Shown here: positions 1-6,481 of the stretch, one piece after another
Layout of the letters: each line of letters starts with the position of its first letter
Numbering within the stretch: the first letter of the stretch is position 1
Source: an uncultured Flavobacteriales bacterium
Lineage (GTDB): Bacteria; Bacteroidota; Bacteroidia; Flavobacteriales; Vicingaceae
Assembly (NCBI GenBank): GCA_913052515.1
Contig: CAJXFJ010000105.1
Location: 1-6,481 of the forward strand
Length of the DNA stretch: 6,481 nt
Direction: 5' to 3'
Program-made: the position numbers and the translations under genes
Notes under the pieces: model-generated
The model's database searches: none
The model's input: only the letters and a program-made list of their open reading frames with translations
What the model was told of the DNA's origin: nothing

Positions 1-1
1 T

Positions 2-589
2 GAGCAAACAGAATTAAAAAAGCAAGACAATTTAGATGATAATCAAAAGGATTCTGAGCTTACTATTTTAGAAAACAAGGAGAATAACGACAATGAACTA
101 GAACAAGATTCTCAACAAACAGAAGAAAGTAACGAAATAAATCTAGAAGCAAATGAAAATCAATTTGCCGATGATTTATCGAATGAAACTTCTACTGAAG
201 TTTCTAGCAATACTGAGCAAAAAGAAGCAAATACTGATGTTGAAGAAAAGTCCAACAAAGAGGATATTGCTAGTCAATCAGTAAGCGAAGAAGCGGAGAA
301 AAAAGAAACACCCAAAGTGGATGTTCCAAATATCTTCTCACCAAATGGAGACGGTACAAACGACTATTTTTTACTCAATGCTTGTGAAACGGAAGATGTT
401 CATGTGCTCATTTATTCAAAAACTAGTCGTTTAATTTATGAGTGGAAAGGAAAGTTTGGCAAATGGGATGGCACGCTTCCTAATGGAACTCCAGCTCCAG
501 AAGGAAACTACTTTTACCAAATTATCTTAAAGAAAGACAATCAAATCTTTGAACCTAAAAAAGGGACTTTTTACTTAAGCAGAAACTAG
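2..589 (+). CDS. C-terminal part of a CHU_C-domain (T9SS type B sorting-like) protein with acidic linker, 5' truncated
   Basis: The frame is open from the window edge to the TAG at 587-589, giving 195 residues. No start belongs to the window: the GTG at 317 is an internal Val codon, because the frame continues upstream. Residues 1-104 are low-complexity and dominated by Glu, Asn, Gln, Ser, Asp and Lys, with almost no hydrophobic stretch, so this part is probably a disordered linker. Residues about 106-195 match the gliding-motility-associated C-terminal domain (CHU_C): the opening [15 protein letters not shown], a central KWDGTLPNG, then GNYFYQI and a final GTFYLSR. In Bacteroidota this domain usually sits at the very C-terminus of surface proteins handled by the type IX secretion system. 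The usual RWG-type segment is replaced here by [11 protein letters not shown], so the domain may not be a standard sorting signal. The function of the missing N-terminal part is unknown. The domain is confident; the role and location are inference. Confidence 0.85.
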   Translation, partial: EQTELKKQDNLDDNQKDSELTILENKENNDNELEQDSQQTEESNEINLEANENQFADDLSNETSTEVSSNTEQKEANTDVEEKSNKEDIASQSVSEEAEKKETPKVDVPNIFSPNGDGTNDYFLLNACETEDVHVLIYSKTSRLIYEWKGKFGKWDGTLPNGTPAPEGNYFYQIILKKDNQIFEPKKGTFYLSRN

Positions 590-3500
590 TAAGACAAATT
601 TGGCGACAACCAACGTTCTATTTCTTCAACTGATTTTCCTTTTCTATTAGTGTAATCTTCTACTTGATCTTTATCAATTTTTCCTAATCCAAAGTACTTT
701 GATTTAGGATGGGAAAAATACAATCCACTAACTGCCGCTGTTGGGAACATGGCATAACTTTCTGTCAAGTTAATTCCTATACTTTCGGCATTTAACAAGC
801 TAAACAAAGTCCCTTTTTCAGTATGATCAGGACAAGCCGGATAACCAGCCGCCGGACGTATTCCTTGGTATTTTTCTTTGATTAAAGACTCATTGTCTAA
901 TTGCTCCTCTTTTGCATAACCCCAATAGTCTGTTCGCACTAATTCATGTAATCGCTCTGCAAAGGCTTCTGCTAGACGATCAGCCAATGCTTTTACCATA
1001 ATACTGTTGTAATCATCATGATCAGCTTCAAAGCGTTTAATGTGTTCATCGATGCCCAAACCTGCAGTTACCGCAAAAGCACCCACATAATCTGTTTTAC
1101 CACTTTCTTGTGGTGCCACAAAATCACTTAAACTGAAGTTTGGAATGTTGCTGGCCTTTTTACCTTGTTGCCTTAATTGATGCAATACTTCAAACGTTTT
1201 GCCCGCTTCATCATTATCAAGCAAATGAATATCATCCCCCACGGCATTGCAAGGCCAAAAACCAAATACCCCACTAGCAGTTAGCCATTTTTCATCGATA
1301 ATTTTTGAGAGCATAGCTTGGGCGTCATCAAATAACTTTTGTGCATGTTCACCAATTAATTCGTCCTTTAAAATATTAGGATACTTTCCTGCTAACTCCC
1401 AAGTGCTAAAAAAGGGTGTCCAATCAATGTATTTCACTAAGTCGGAAAGAGGATAATCTTCTAAAACCTTTGTTCCTAAAAATTGAGGTTTAACAGCTTC
1501 AAATATTTCCCAATCAGCTGTGAATTTGTTTTTCCGCGCTTCTTCTATAGAGATTAATTTTTTCGTCCCTTTTCGCTTCTCATGAAGCTCACGCATCTGT
1601 TCATATTCTGCTTTAAGCGAAGCTTCAAACTTTGCTTTTTGCGCCTCTACTTTGGTCAATAAACTTCCTGCTACCGGTACCGACCTTGATGCATCTAAGA
1701 CATGAACGACAGGTTTTTTATAAGCTGGTGCTATCTTAACGGCAGTATGGGCTTTTGAAGTTGTGGCTCCACCAATTAAAAGAGGCACTTCAAACCCTTG
1801 GCGTTCCATTTCACTTGCCACATGCACCATTTCATCTAAAGATGGGGTAATTAATCCACTCAAACCAATCATGTCTACCTGCTCCTCTTTGGCTTTTGCT
1901 AAGATTTTTTCAGCGGGCACCATCACACCCATATCGATTACCTCATAATTATTACACGCTAAAACAACCGATACAATGTTTTTTCCAATGTCATGAACAT
2001 CTCCTTTCACAGTGGCCATTAATATTTTTCCCGCATTCTTCGCTTGGTCTCCAGACTTCTTTTTTTCTTCTTCAATATAAGGAAGCAAATGAGCTACGGC
2101 TTTTTTCATTACCCGAGCACTTTTTACCACTTGCGGTAAAAACATTTTACCTGAGCCAAATAAATCACCAACCACATTCATACCATCCATTAATGGCCCT
2201 TCAATAACCTCTAAAGGTTTATCGTATTGCAGTCTGGCTTCTTCCGTATCTTCTACAATGTGCTCTACAATTCCTTTAACCAAAGCGTGGCTCAACCTAC
2301 TTTGCACAGACTCTTTTCGCCAAGCATCATCTTTAACAGCAACTTTACCGCTACCTTTAACCGTTTCTGCAAAGTCTGTTAAACGCTCTGTAGCATCTTC
2401 TCTTCTATTGAGCAGAACATCTTCAATATGCTCTAAAAGGTCCTTCGGAATATCGTCGTAAACTTCTATCATTCCCGCGTTAACAATGCCCATATCTAAA
2501 CCAGCTTTAATTGCGTGGTATAAAAAAGCAGAATTCATCGCTTCTCGAACGACATTATTTCCTCTAAATGAAAAGGAAACATTACTTACTCCTCCACTAA
2601 CAAGTGCATGAGGCAGGTTTTCTTTAATCCATTTGGTAGCATTAATAAAATCAACTGCATAATTATTATGTTCTTCAATACCCGTACCTACTGTTAAAAT
2701 ATTGGGATCAAAAATGATGTCTTGCGGTGGAAATTTTACAACATTCACTAACAGCTTATAAGCCCTCTCGCATATTTCAATTCTTCTTTCATAATTATCT
2801 GCTTGTCCTTTTTCGTCGAAGGCCATGACAATTACTGCCGCTCCATACTTGCGAATTAATTTCGCTTGTTTAATAAAGCTTTCTTCCCCTTCTTTCAAGC
2901 TGATGGAATTCACAATTGACTTTCCTTGCACACACTTTAGACCAGCTTCAATAACAGTCCATTTCGATGAATCTATCATGATGGGCACCTTTGAAATATC
3001 AGGCTCAGAGGCAATCATATTCAAGAATGTCTTCATCACTTCTTCTGACTCCAACATGCCTTCATCCATATTGACATCAATTACTTGCGCCCCTCCTTCT
3101 ACTTGTTGTAAGGCAACCGATAAAGCCTCTTCGTAATTCTCCTCTTTAATTAACCGCTTAAACTTTAGCGAACCAGTAACATTGGTTCTCTCACCTACAT
3201 TTACAAAATTGCTTTCTTTGAAAATGGTAAGTGGCTCCAAACCACTATAACGCGGCAAAACCTCTTGATTCTTGGGTTTTCTAGGTTTGTATTTTGAAGC
3301 GATTTCTGCAATTTTAGCAATGTGCTCAGGTGTTGTTCCACAACAGCCTCCAATGATGTTTACAAAGCCACTTTTGATAAAGTCTTCTATAAAACCGCCC
3401 ATTTGATCGGCATCTTGGTCGTATTCTCCAAATGCATTGGGCAAGCCAGCATTGGGATGAGCAGAAGTAAAAAATTCCGTTTTTTCAGCCACGGCCTCCA

Positions 3501-4275
3501 AATGAGGTCGCATTTCTTCTGCTCCTAAAGCGCAATTAAATCCGACGCTTAATAAAGGCATGTGGCTAATTGAAATTAGAAAAGCTTCGGCTGTTTGCCC
3601 TGACAAAGTTCTTCCACTTGCATCGGTAATGGTACCTGAAACCATAGTAGGAATATCTTGATTGGTATTTTCAAGGTATTCAGCAATGGCAAACAAAGCG
3701 GCTTTGCAATTTAATGTATCAAAAACAGTTTCCACTAAAAACAAGTCAACGCCACCTTCTGCAAGTCCTACTACTTGTTCATAATAAGCTTGCTTGAGCT
3801 CATCAAAAGTTACATTTCTAAACTCTGGCTTGTTTACATCTGGTGACAAAGAAGCCGTTCGATTAGTAGGACCAATAGAACCTGCTACAAATCTTGGTTT
3901 GTGAGGCTCTTTCGCTGTAAATTCATCAGCTACCTCTTTGGCAATTTTTGCCGACTGATAATTCAATTCGTAAACTGCGCTTTCTAAAGCATAATCAGCT
4001 TGCGCAATAGTGGTTGAAGAAAAAGTATTCGTCTCCACGATATCAGCTCCTGCTGCAAAATATTCAGCATGTATTTCTTTGATAATATCTGCTCGAGTGA
4101 TCGAAAGTAAATCATTGTTTCCTTTTAAAGGCAGTTGATGTCCCTTAAAGGCCTCTCCTCGGAAATCTTCTTCTGTCAATTTATGACGCTGAATCATGGT
4201 TCCCATGGCACCATCTAAAACTAGAATTCTATCTTTTAATACTTCTCTAATATCTGTTTTCATACTCTCAAACAT
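586..4275 (-). CDS. metH: Cobalamin-dependent methionine synthase, full length
   Basis: This cytoplasmic enzyme transfers the methyl group of 5-methyltetrahydrofolate to homocysteine through methylcobalamin, giving methionine. The 1229 residues match the roughly 1227 of E. coli MetH, with all modules in one chain. The homocysteine-binding domain (about 8-330) has DGAMGTMIQ near its start and zinc ligands Cys248, Cys311 and Cys312 ([10 protein letters not shown]). The pterin-binding domain (about 354-620) has [11 protein letters not shown] at 359 and DVNMDEGM at 400. The B12 cap (about 650-745) is followed by the cobalamin domain (about 746-890), with Asp759-x-His761-x-x-Gly764, the lower axial ligand motif, and GLSGLIT at 804. 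The reactivation domain (about 910-1229) has Asp951, [12 protein letters not shown] at 1140 and [12 protein letters not shown] at 1183, the AdoMet-binding signature. The ATG at 4275 is taken as the start; ATG at 4263 ([10 protein letters not shown]) is an equally usable alternative, and no Shine-Dalgarno decides between them. Transcription is predicted to be controlled by the SAM-I riboswitch upstream. No metF lies beside it. Confidence 0.98.
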   Translation of the reverse strand: MFESMKTDIREVLKDRILVLDGAMGTMIQRHKLTEEDFRGEAFKGHQLPLKGNNDLLSITRADIIKEIHAEYFAAGADIVETNTFSSTTIAQADYALESAVYELNYQSAKIAKEVADEFTAKEPHKPRFVAGSIGPTNRTASLSPDVNKPEFRNVTFDELKQAYYEQVVGLAEGGVDLFLVETVFDTLNCKAALFAIAEYLENTNQDIPTMVSGTITDASGRTLSGQTAEAFLISISHMPLLSVGFNCALGAEEMRPHLEAVAEKTEFFTSAHPNAGLPNAFGEYDQDADQMGGFIEDFIKSGFVNIIGGCCGTTPEHIAKIAEIASKYKPRKPKNQEVLPRYSGLEPLTIFKESNFVNVGERTNVTGSLKFKRLIKEENYEEALSVALQQVEGGAQVIDVNMDEGMLESEEVMKTFLNMIASEPDISKVPIMIDSSKWTVIEAGLKCVQGKSIVNSISLKEGEESFIKQAKLIRKYGAAVIVMAFDEKGQADNYERRIEICERAYKLLVNVVKFPPQDIIFDPNILTVGTGIEEHNNYAVDFINATKWIKENLPHALVSGGVSNVSFSFRGNNVVREAMNSAFLYHAIKAGLDMGIVNAGMIEVYDDIPKDLLEHIEDVLLNRREDATERLTDFAETVKGSGKVAVKDDAWRKESVQSRLSHALVKGIVEHIVEDTEEARLQYDKPLEVIEGPLMDGMNVVGDLFGSGKMFLPQVVKSARVMKKAVAHLLPYIEEEKKKSGDQAKNAGKILMATVKGDVHDIGKNIVSVVLACNNYEVIDMGVMVPAEKILAKAKEEQVDMIGLSGLITPSLDEMVHVASEMERQGFEVPLLIGGATTSKAHTAVKIAPAYKKPVVHVLDASRSVPVAGSLLTKVEAQKAKFEASLKAEYEQMRELHEKRKGTKKLISIEEARKNKFTADWEIFEAVKPQFLGTKVLEDYPLSDLVKYIDWTPFFSTWELAGKYPNILKDELIGEHAQKLFDDAQAMLSKIIDEKWLTASGVFGFWPCNAVGDDIHLLDNDEAGKTFEVLHQLRQQGKKASNIPNFSLSDFVAPQESGKTDYVGAFAVTAGLGIDEHIKRFEADHDDYNSIMVKALADRLAEAFAERLHELVRTDYWGYAKEEQLDNESLIKEKYQGIRPAAGYPACPDHTEKGTLFSLLNAESIGINLTESYAMFPTAAVSGLYFSHPKSKYFGLGKIDKDQVEDYTNRKGKSVEEIERWLSPNLSY

Positions 4276-4375
4276 TATCTGTTTTACTCAACGCAATTAA
4301 AACCCGATTAAATCGAGATTAGTTCAACTTTCAGTATTGGGATCTTTAGATAAAGAAATCAAAACTGTGTTTCAC

Positions 4376-4409
4376 AAAAAAAGCCCTTCAGACTTAGTCA
4401 AAAGGGCTT
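4376..4409 (-). terminator. Rho-independent terminator of the SAM riboswitch expression platform
   Basis: On the minus strand the 8-bp stem AAGCCCTT (4409-4402) / AAGGGCTT (4388-4381) encloses an inner GAC-TAA-GTC hairpin and runs straight into seven T residues (4382-4376). It lies 13 nt after the last P1 base of the SAM aptamer and about 100 nt before the metH start. It is therefore placed to stop transcription when SAM holds P1 closed. There is no T-run on the plus-strand side, so it works in the metH direction. It may also end transcripts from the oxidase operon upstream. Confidence 0.9.
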
Positions 4410-4424
4410 GTTATACTTTTGGCT
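4396..4424 (-). promoter_or_regulatory. Candidate antiterminator helix of the metH riboswitch
   Basis: On the minus strand AGCCAAAAG (4424-4416) can pair with CTTTTGACT (4404-4396): eight pairs and one C-A mismatch around an 11-nt loop. The 5' arm uses the last two bases of P1. The 3' arm uses three bases of the outer terminator stem and the inner GAC. Forming it would open the terminator and compete with P1, as an S-box antiterminator should. The overlap with P1 is small and no folding energies were computed, so this is a structural inference. Confidence 0.45.
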
Positions 4425-4526
4425 TATCTTCATTTCGATTGTATCGAAAACAGGATTTGGCACCGCTTTCTTTTGAAAAGGTTGCCAAGGCTTCACAGGG
4501 CCTGTCCCTCCGCCTTTCTTGATAAG
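4423..4526 (-). promoter_or_regulatory. SAM-I (S-box) riboswitch aptamer upstream of metH
   Basis: Read on the minus strand, this leader has the S-box core and all four helices. P1 is CTTATC (4526-4521) with GATAAG (4428-4423). The conserved kink-turn strand GGCGGAGGGA lies at 4514-4505, and its P2 partner CCCTGTGAAGCC follows. P3 is GGCAACC (4486-4480) with GGTGCC (4464-4459), capped by CTTTTCAAAAG. P4 is ATCGAAA/TTTCGAT around a 3-nt loop at 4433-4449. The P2 loop CAGG (4504-4501) is complementary to CCTG in J3/4 (4454-4451), the pseudoknot expected for this class. S-box RNAs bind S-adenosylmethionine and usually turn off methionine or SAM genes by terminating transcription. That fits the terminator just downstream and metH as the next gene. 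The aptamer starts only 20 nt after the stop codon of the preceding gene, and I see no convincing promoter in that gap. Confidence 0.95.
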
Positions 4527-4546
4527 TATATTTAAAGAACGTTTAT

Positions 4547-4795
4547 TTACTCTTCTACTCTATTGGTCTTTATGTAATGTTTGTACATCAAATAACCTCC
4601 AACTCCTAATAAAATATATGGCACAAACATAATGTACATAATGCCATTATTAATTCCCTTTCCCACTGCATCTTCTCCACTTTGCATATTAGACTCCAAT
4701 ACTGCTTTACACATGGCGCATTGAGCTTCAATGTCAGAATATGCCATTAAAACAACAAACAATAGTAAAACACTTTTTAATCCAATACTTTTCAT
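4547..4795 (-). CDS. Small exported CxxC protein with C-terminal membrane segment, end of cox operon
   Basis: The protein is 82 residues from the ATG at 4795. The frame opens nine bases earlier at a TTG (4804), but the ATG gives a textbook signal peptide (MKS, then a hydrophobic run to about residue 18), so it is preferred. Likely cleavage is after IEA, leaving a mature start Gln-Cys-Ala-Met-Cys with Cys26 and Cys29 as a CxxC pair. A second hydrophobic segment spans about residues 51-71 and is followed by a basic tail (YKHYIKTNR). The expected topology is a short periplasmic domain carrying the CxxC, anchored in the inner membrane. I do not know a named function. Similar small proteins occur in Bacteroidota oxidase clusters as far as I recall. 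Its position after SCO and DUF420 suggests a role in copper or thiol handling during oxidase assembly; that role is inference. The gene starts 42 nt after the DUF420 stop and ends 20 nt before the SAM riboswitch. Confidence 0.85.
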   Translation of the reverse strand: MKSIGLKSVLLLFVVLMAYSDIEAQCAMCKAVLESNMQSGEDAVGKGINNGIMYIMFVPYILLGVGGYLMYKHYIKTNRVEE

Positions 4796-4837
4796 TTCAG
4801 ACAAAAATACTAAGCAAACTACTGTTAACCTAACTTT

Positions 4838-5362
4838 CTAATAATAAGGCGAAATCATCAAATAAACTACGACTCCTGTAATGGTTACATATAACCAAAT
4901 TGGCAATGTTATTCTTGCGATTTTTTTGTGTTTATCAAATCGCTCTGATAATGCACGAACAAATGAAATCATAACCAAGGGTACAATTGCAATGGCTAAA
5001 ACAATATGAGTCAAAAGAATAAACAAGTAAATAGACTTCATAACTCCTTCACCACCGTATGGGGTAGACTCTGTTAAGGTGTGATAAGTAACATATGAAA
5101 GCAAAAACAAGACGGATAAACCTAAAGCAGTTAACATCAAGTTTCTATGCAAGTTAATGTTTCGGTTTTTAATAGCCCAAAAAGCTGCAATTAATAGAAT
5201 ACTCGTTGTTCCATTTAAAAAGGCATTTAATTTGGGCAACACCAGTACCCAACTTCCTACCTCTGTTGGTTGCGGAATTACATATAATATAGCAACCACT
5301 ATTGGAATTAATGCAGATACTGCAATTACTATTTTTTTAGATCCCTCTTCTGTTAATGTCAT
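4838..5362 (-). CDS. DUF420 family membrane protein, cytochrome oxidase assembly (CtaM-like)
   Basis: This 174-residue polytopic inner-membrane protein has about five hydrophobic segments (roughly 10-30, 49-64, 74-92, 110-134 and 150-170). It carries the DUF420 pattern: LPKLNAFLNGT at 42, a His-Arg pair (HRNLM, His72), SYVTYH ending at His94, LLTHIVLA with His119, and a C-terminal KHKKIARITLPIWLYVTITGVVVYL. Membrane-embedded histidines are typical of the family. In Firmicutes the DUF420 protein CtaM is needed for active aa3-type oxidase, and the placement here within an oxidase operon agrees. The ATG at 5362 lies one base after the SCO stop (TAG-A-ATG), so the two are very probably translationally coupled. 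The family assignment is firm; the exact biochemical step is not known from sequence. Confidence 0.92.
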   Translation of the reverse strand: MTLTEEGSKKIVIAVSALIPIVVAILYVIPQPTEVGSWVLVLPKLNAFLNGTTSILLIAAFWAIKNRNINLHRNLMLTALGLSVLFLLSYVTYHTLTESTPYGGEGVMKSIYLFILLTHIVLAIAIVPLVMISFVRALSERFDKHKKIARITLPIWLYVTITGVVVYLMISPYY

Positions 5363-5363
5363 T

Positions 5364-6032
5364 CTATTTTTCTTTTAAAGGAGCAAATTCTTCACGATAA
5401 AGAATCTCAATGGCGTCCATTAAGTCATTCGTTTCAGATGTACTTGTACCATCAAAAACACCTCTTATCCTTCCTTGTTTATCAACTAAGGCAAGATTTG
5501 AAGTATGTAAGAATCCACCTGGCGCCAAATCATCAACCATAGCATTTGAGAAATAACCATTAAAGGCAATTCCATACAAGTCTTCTTTATCTCCAGTTAC
5601 AAAATTCCATATTGAATCGATTGCATGTACTTTATCTGCATACGCTCTTAGCACTTCAACTGAATCATGAGCGGGATTAACCGTATGTGACAATAATTTA
5701 AAATCACTCCGATCATAAAAGTGCTTTTGCAATTCTAACATATGGGTTGCCATTTGTGGACAAATAGTTGGGCATGTTGCAAAAAAGAAGTCTGCTACAT
5801 ACACATTTCCCTTATAGTCATCTTGGGTAACTACTTCTCCATTTTGGTTTATAAATGAAAAATTGGGAATGGTATGATACAAGGTATCCCCATTGGCGTT
5901 CACAGATTTTGGCCCATAAACGGGTAACTTTTTAAAGTTATTGGTACCAGTATGTAAAAAGAGATAAAATAAAGAAGGTAGTAACAAGATGCTGATCAAG
6001 ATTACTACCTTTTGAATTCTTTTATTATTCAT
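5364..6032 (-). CDS. sco1: SCO1/SenC/PrrC family copper-delivery protein for cytochrome c oxidase
   Basis: SCO proteins are membrane-anchored, thioredoxin-fold proteins that deliver copper to, or reduce, the CuA site of oxidase subunit II on the periplasmic side. This 222-residue protein has one N-terminal membrane anchor (about residues 8-27, after MNNKRIQK) and then the soluble domain. The copper ligands are all present: Cys87 and Cys91 in FFATCPTICPQM, and His176 in GGFLHTSNLAL. The fold markers IPNFSFINQNGE (55-66) and LSHTVNPAHDS (114-124) also fit the family. The start is the ATG at 6032, 13 nt after the subunit IV stop; the A/T-rich upstream has no Shine-Dalgarno, as usual in this phylum. 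It sits between the oxidase subunit IV and DUF420 genes, consistent with one assembly operon. Confidence 0.95.
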   Translation of the reverse strand: MNNKRIQKVVILISILLLPSLFYLFLHTGTNNFKKLPVYGPKSVNANGDTLYHTIPNFSFINQNGEVVTQDDYKGNVYVADFFFATCPTICPQMATHMLELQKHFYDRSDFKLLSHTVNPAHDSVEVLRAYADKVHAIDSIWNFVTGDKEDLYGIAFNGYFSNAMVDDLAPGGFLHTSNLALVDKQGRIRGVFDGTSTSETNDLMDAIEILYREEFAPLKEK

Positions 6033-6045
6033 AAACTAACTTAAG

Positions 6046-6408
6046 TCATAAGAGCACATCGGCTTCACCGTGAATGTATATTGCTTCTGTTAGCATCATT
6101 ACAATTAAGTACGCTACAAGAACGATATAAGGCAACGCCACAGCGTATATAAAGTTCTTATACTCATGTTTTAAATGCATATAATAAGCAACAATATAAT
6201 AGGCCTTTACCAAAGTTAAAATGATAAAAGTCCACTTTACGAAAGACCAAGCTAAGCCCATGTCTTTCCATACAAGTCCTAAGCTAACTTCTACAGTGGT
6301 AACTACTAAAAGCACCCAAAAGATAACCCAAATGGTTTTACGCATTTTTTTACCCTCTTCTTCAGAGTGATGATTTACATATTCTGCTGTTCTATCGTAA
6401 TCAGACAT
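6046..6408 (-). CDS. Cytochrome c oxidase subunit IV family protein
   Basis: This 120-residue inner-membrane protein has a short charged, His-containing N-terminus (about 1-24) and three predicted membrane helices (about 25-47, 54-77 and 86-108). The segment VKAYYIVAYYMHLKHE (67-82) is the hallmark of bacterial subunit IV of heme-copper oxidases (caa3/CoxD-like). An acidic residue (Glu40) lies in helix 1. The subunit is small and non-catalytic and is thought to stabilise the oxidase. It begins at ATG 6408, 21 nt after the stop of the subunit III gene, and is followed closely by sco1. Length and topology are normal for the family. Confidence 0.92.
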   Translation of the reverse strand: MSDYDRTAEYVNHHSEEEGKKMRKTIWVIFWVLLVVTTVEVSLGLVWKDMGLAWSFVKWTFIILTLVKAYYIVAYYMHLKHEYKNFIYAVALPYIVLVAYLIVMMLTEAIYIHGEADVLL

Positions 6409-6429
6409 AATCTTATTAATTGAAAAGTA

Positions 6430-6481
6430 TTAAACTAAATAGAAAAAGGTAAAAACAAATACCCAAACAAGGTCTACAAAG
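6430..6481 (-). CDS. Cytochrome c oxidase subunit III, last 16 codons (cut by window edge)
   Basis: Read on the minus strand from the right edge, the only sensible frame gives FVDLVWVFVFTFFYLV followed by TAA (6432-6430). This hydrophobic ending, with FVDxVW followed by an aromatic-rich membrane helix and no tail, is the characteristic C-terminus of heme-copper oxidase subunit III. The base at 6481 would be the third position of the preceding codon and is compatible with the His usually found there. The subunit IV gene follows 21 nt later, as expected in an oxidase operon. The fragment is short, so the call rests on the motif plus context. Confidence 0.8.
   Translation of the reverse strand, partial: FVDLVWVFVFTFFYLV

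Noticed and set aside
558..572. AAAAAG-GGA-CTTTTT hairpin near the convergent gene ends as a terminator
   Set aside because: The stem has only one G-C pair, sits inside the coding end of the plus-strand gene and is probably a by-product of Lys/Phe codons. It is at best a weak aid to termination.
317..589. GTG at 317 as the start of a 90-residue gene
   Set aside because: The same frame stays open to position 2, and the CHU_C domain normally ends a longer protein, so the GTG is an internal Val codon.
1247..3528. Several plus-strand open frames of 60-103 codons
   Set aside because: All lie antisense inside metH, whose reading frame is fully supported by conserved motifs. They have no recognisable protein features.
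4337..4522. Plus-strand open frame of 61 codons between metH and the oxidase cluster
   Set aside because: It lies antisense across the SAM riboswitch and terminator. Its sequence is fully explained by those RNA structures, and the protein resembles nothing.
4796..4804. TTG at 4804 as the start of the small CxxC protein
   Set aside because: The ATG three codons later begins an ideal signal peptide. The TTG would only add three polar residues in front of it.
5157..5378. Plus-strand open frame of 73 codons over the DUF420 gene
   Set aside because: It is antisense to a well-supported membrane protein gene and looks like its complement shadow.

Overview
The window looks like a chromosomal segment of a Bacteroidota bacterium, most likely Flavobacteriales-like. 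The DNA is AT-rich. Start codons are preceded by A/T-rich stretches rather than clear Shine-Dalgarno sequences. The left-edge protein ends in a CHU_C / type B type IX secretion sorting-like domain, which is restricted to this phylum. The cytochrome oxidase gene order (subunit III, subunit IV, SCO, DUF420, small CxxC protein) is also familiar from Bacteroidota.

Layout from left to right. (1) Positions 2-589, plus strand: the C-terminal 195 residues of a protein with a long acidic low-complexity linker and a CHU_C-type domain. (2) Positions 586-4275, minus strand: a complete 1229-residue cobalamin-dependent methionine synthase (MetH), convergent with the first gene; the two stop codons share one CTAG palindrome. 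(3) Positions 4276-4546, minus strand: the metH leader. It holds a clear SAM-I (S-box) riboswitch aptamer at 4423-4526, an intrinsic terminator at 4376-4409, a candidate antiterminator between them, and about 100 nt of further untranslated leader. (4) Positions 4547-6481, minus strand: the distal part of a cytochrome c oxidase operon. In transcription order it contains the last 16 codons of subunit III, subunit IV, an SCO1/SenC copper-delivery protein, a DUF420 (CtaM-like) membrane protein and a small exported CxxC protein with a C-terminal membrane segment.

How it works together: the right half builds and metallates a terminal oxidase. The left-centre unit makes methionine from homocysteine and is predicted to be switched off at the level of transcription elongation when S-adenosylmethionine is plentiful. 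No terminator is visible between the oxidase operon and the riboswitch, only 20 nt from stop codon to aptamer. The riboswitch terminator may therefore also act as the end of the oxidase transcript, and read-through from the oxidase operon could feed metH. No mobile elements, tRNA/rRNA genes or CRISPR arrays were seen. I found no wholly novel system; the least understood items are the small CxxC protein and the linker-plus-CHU_C protein.
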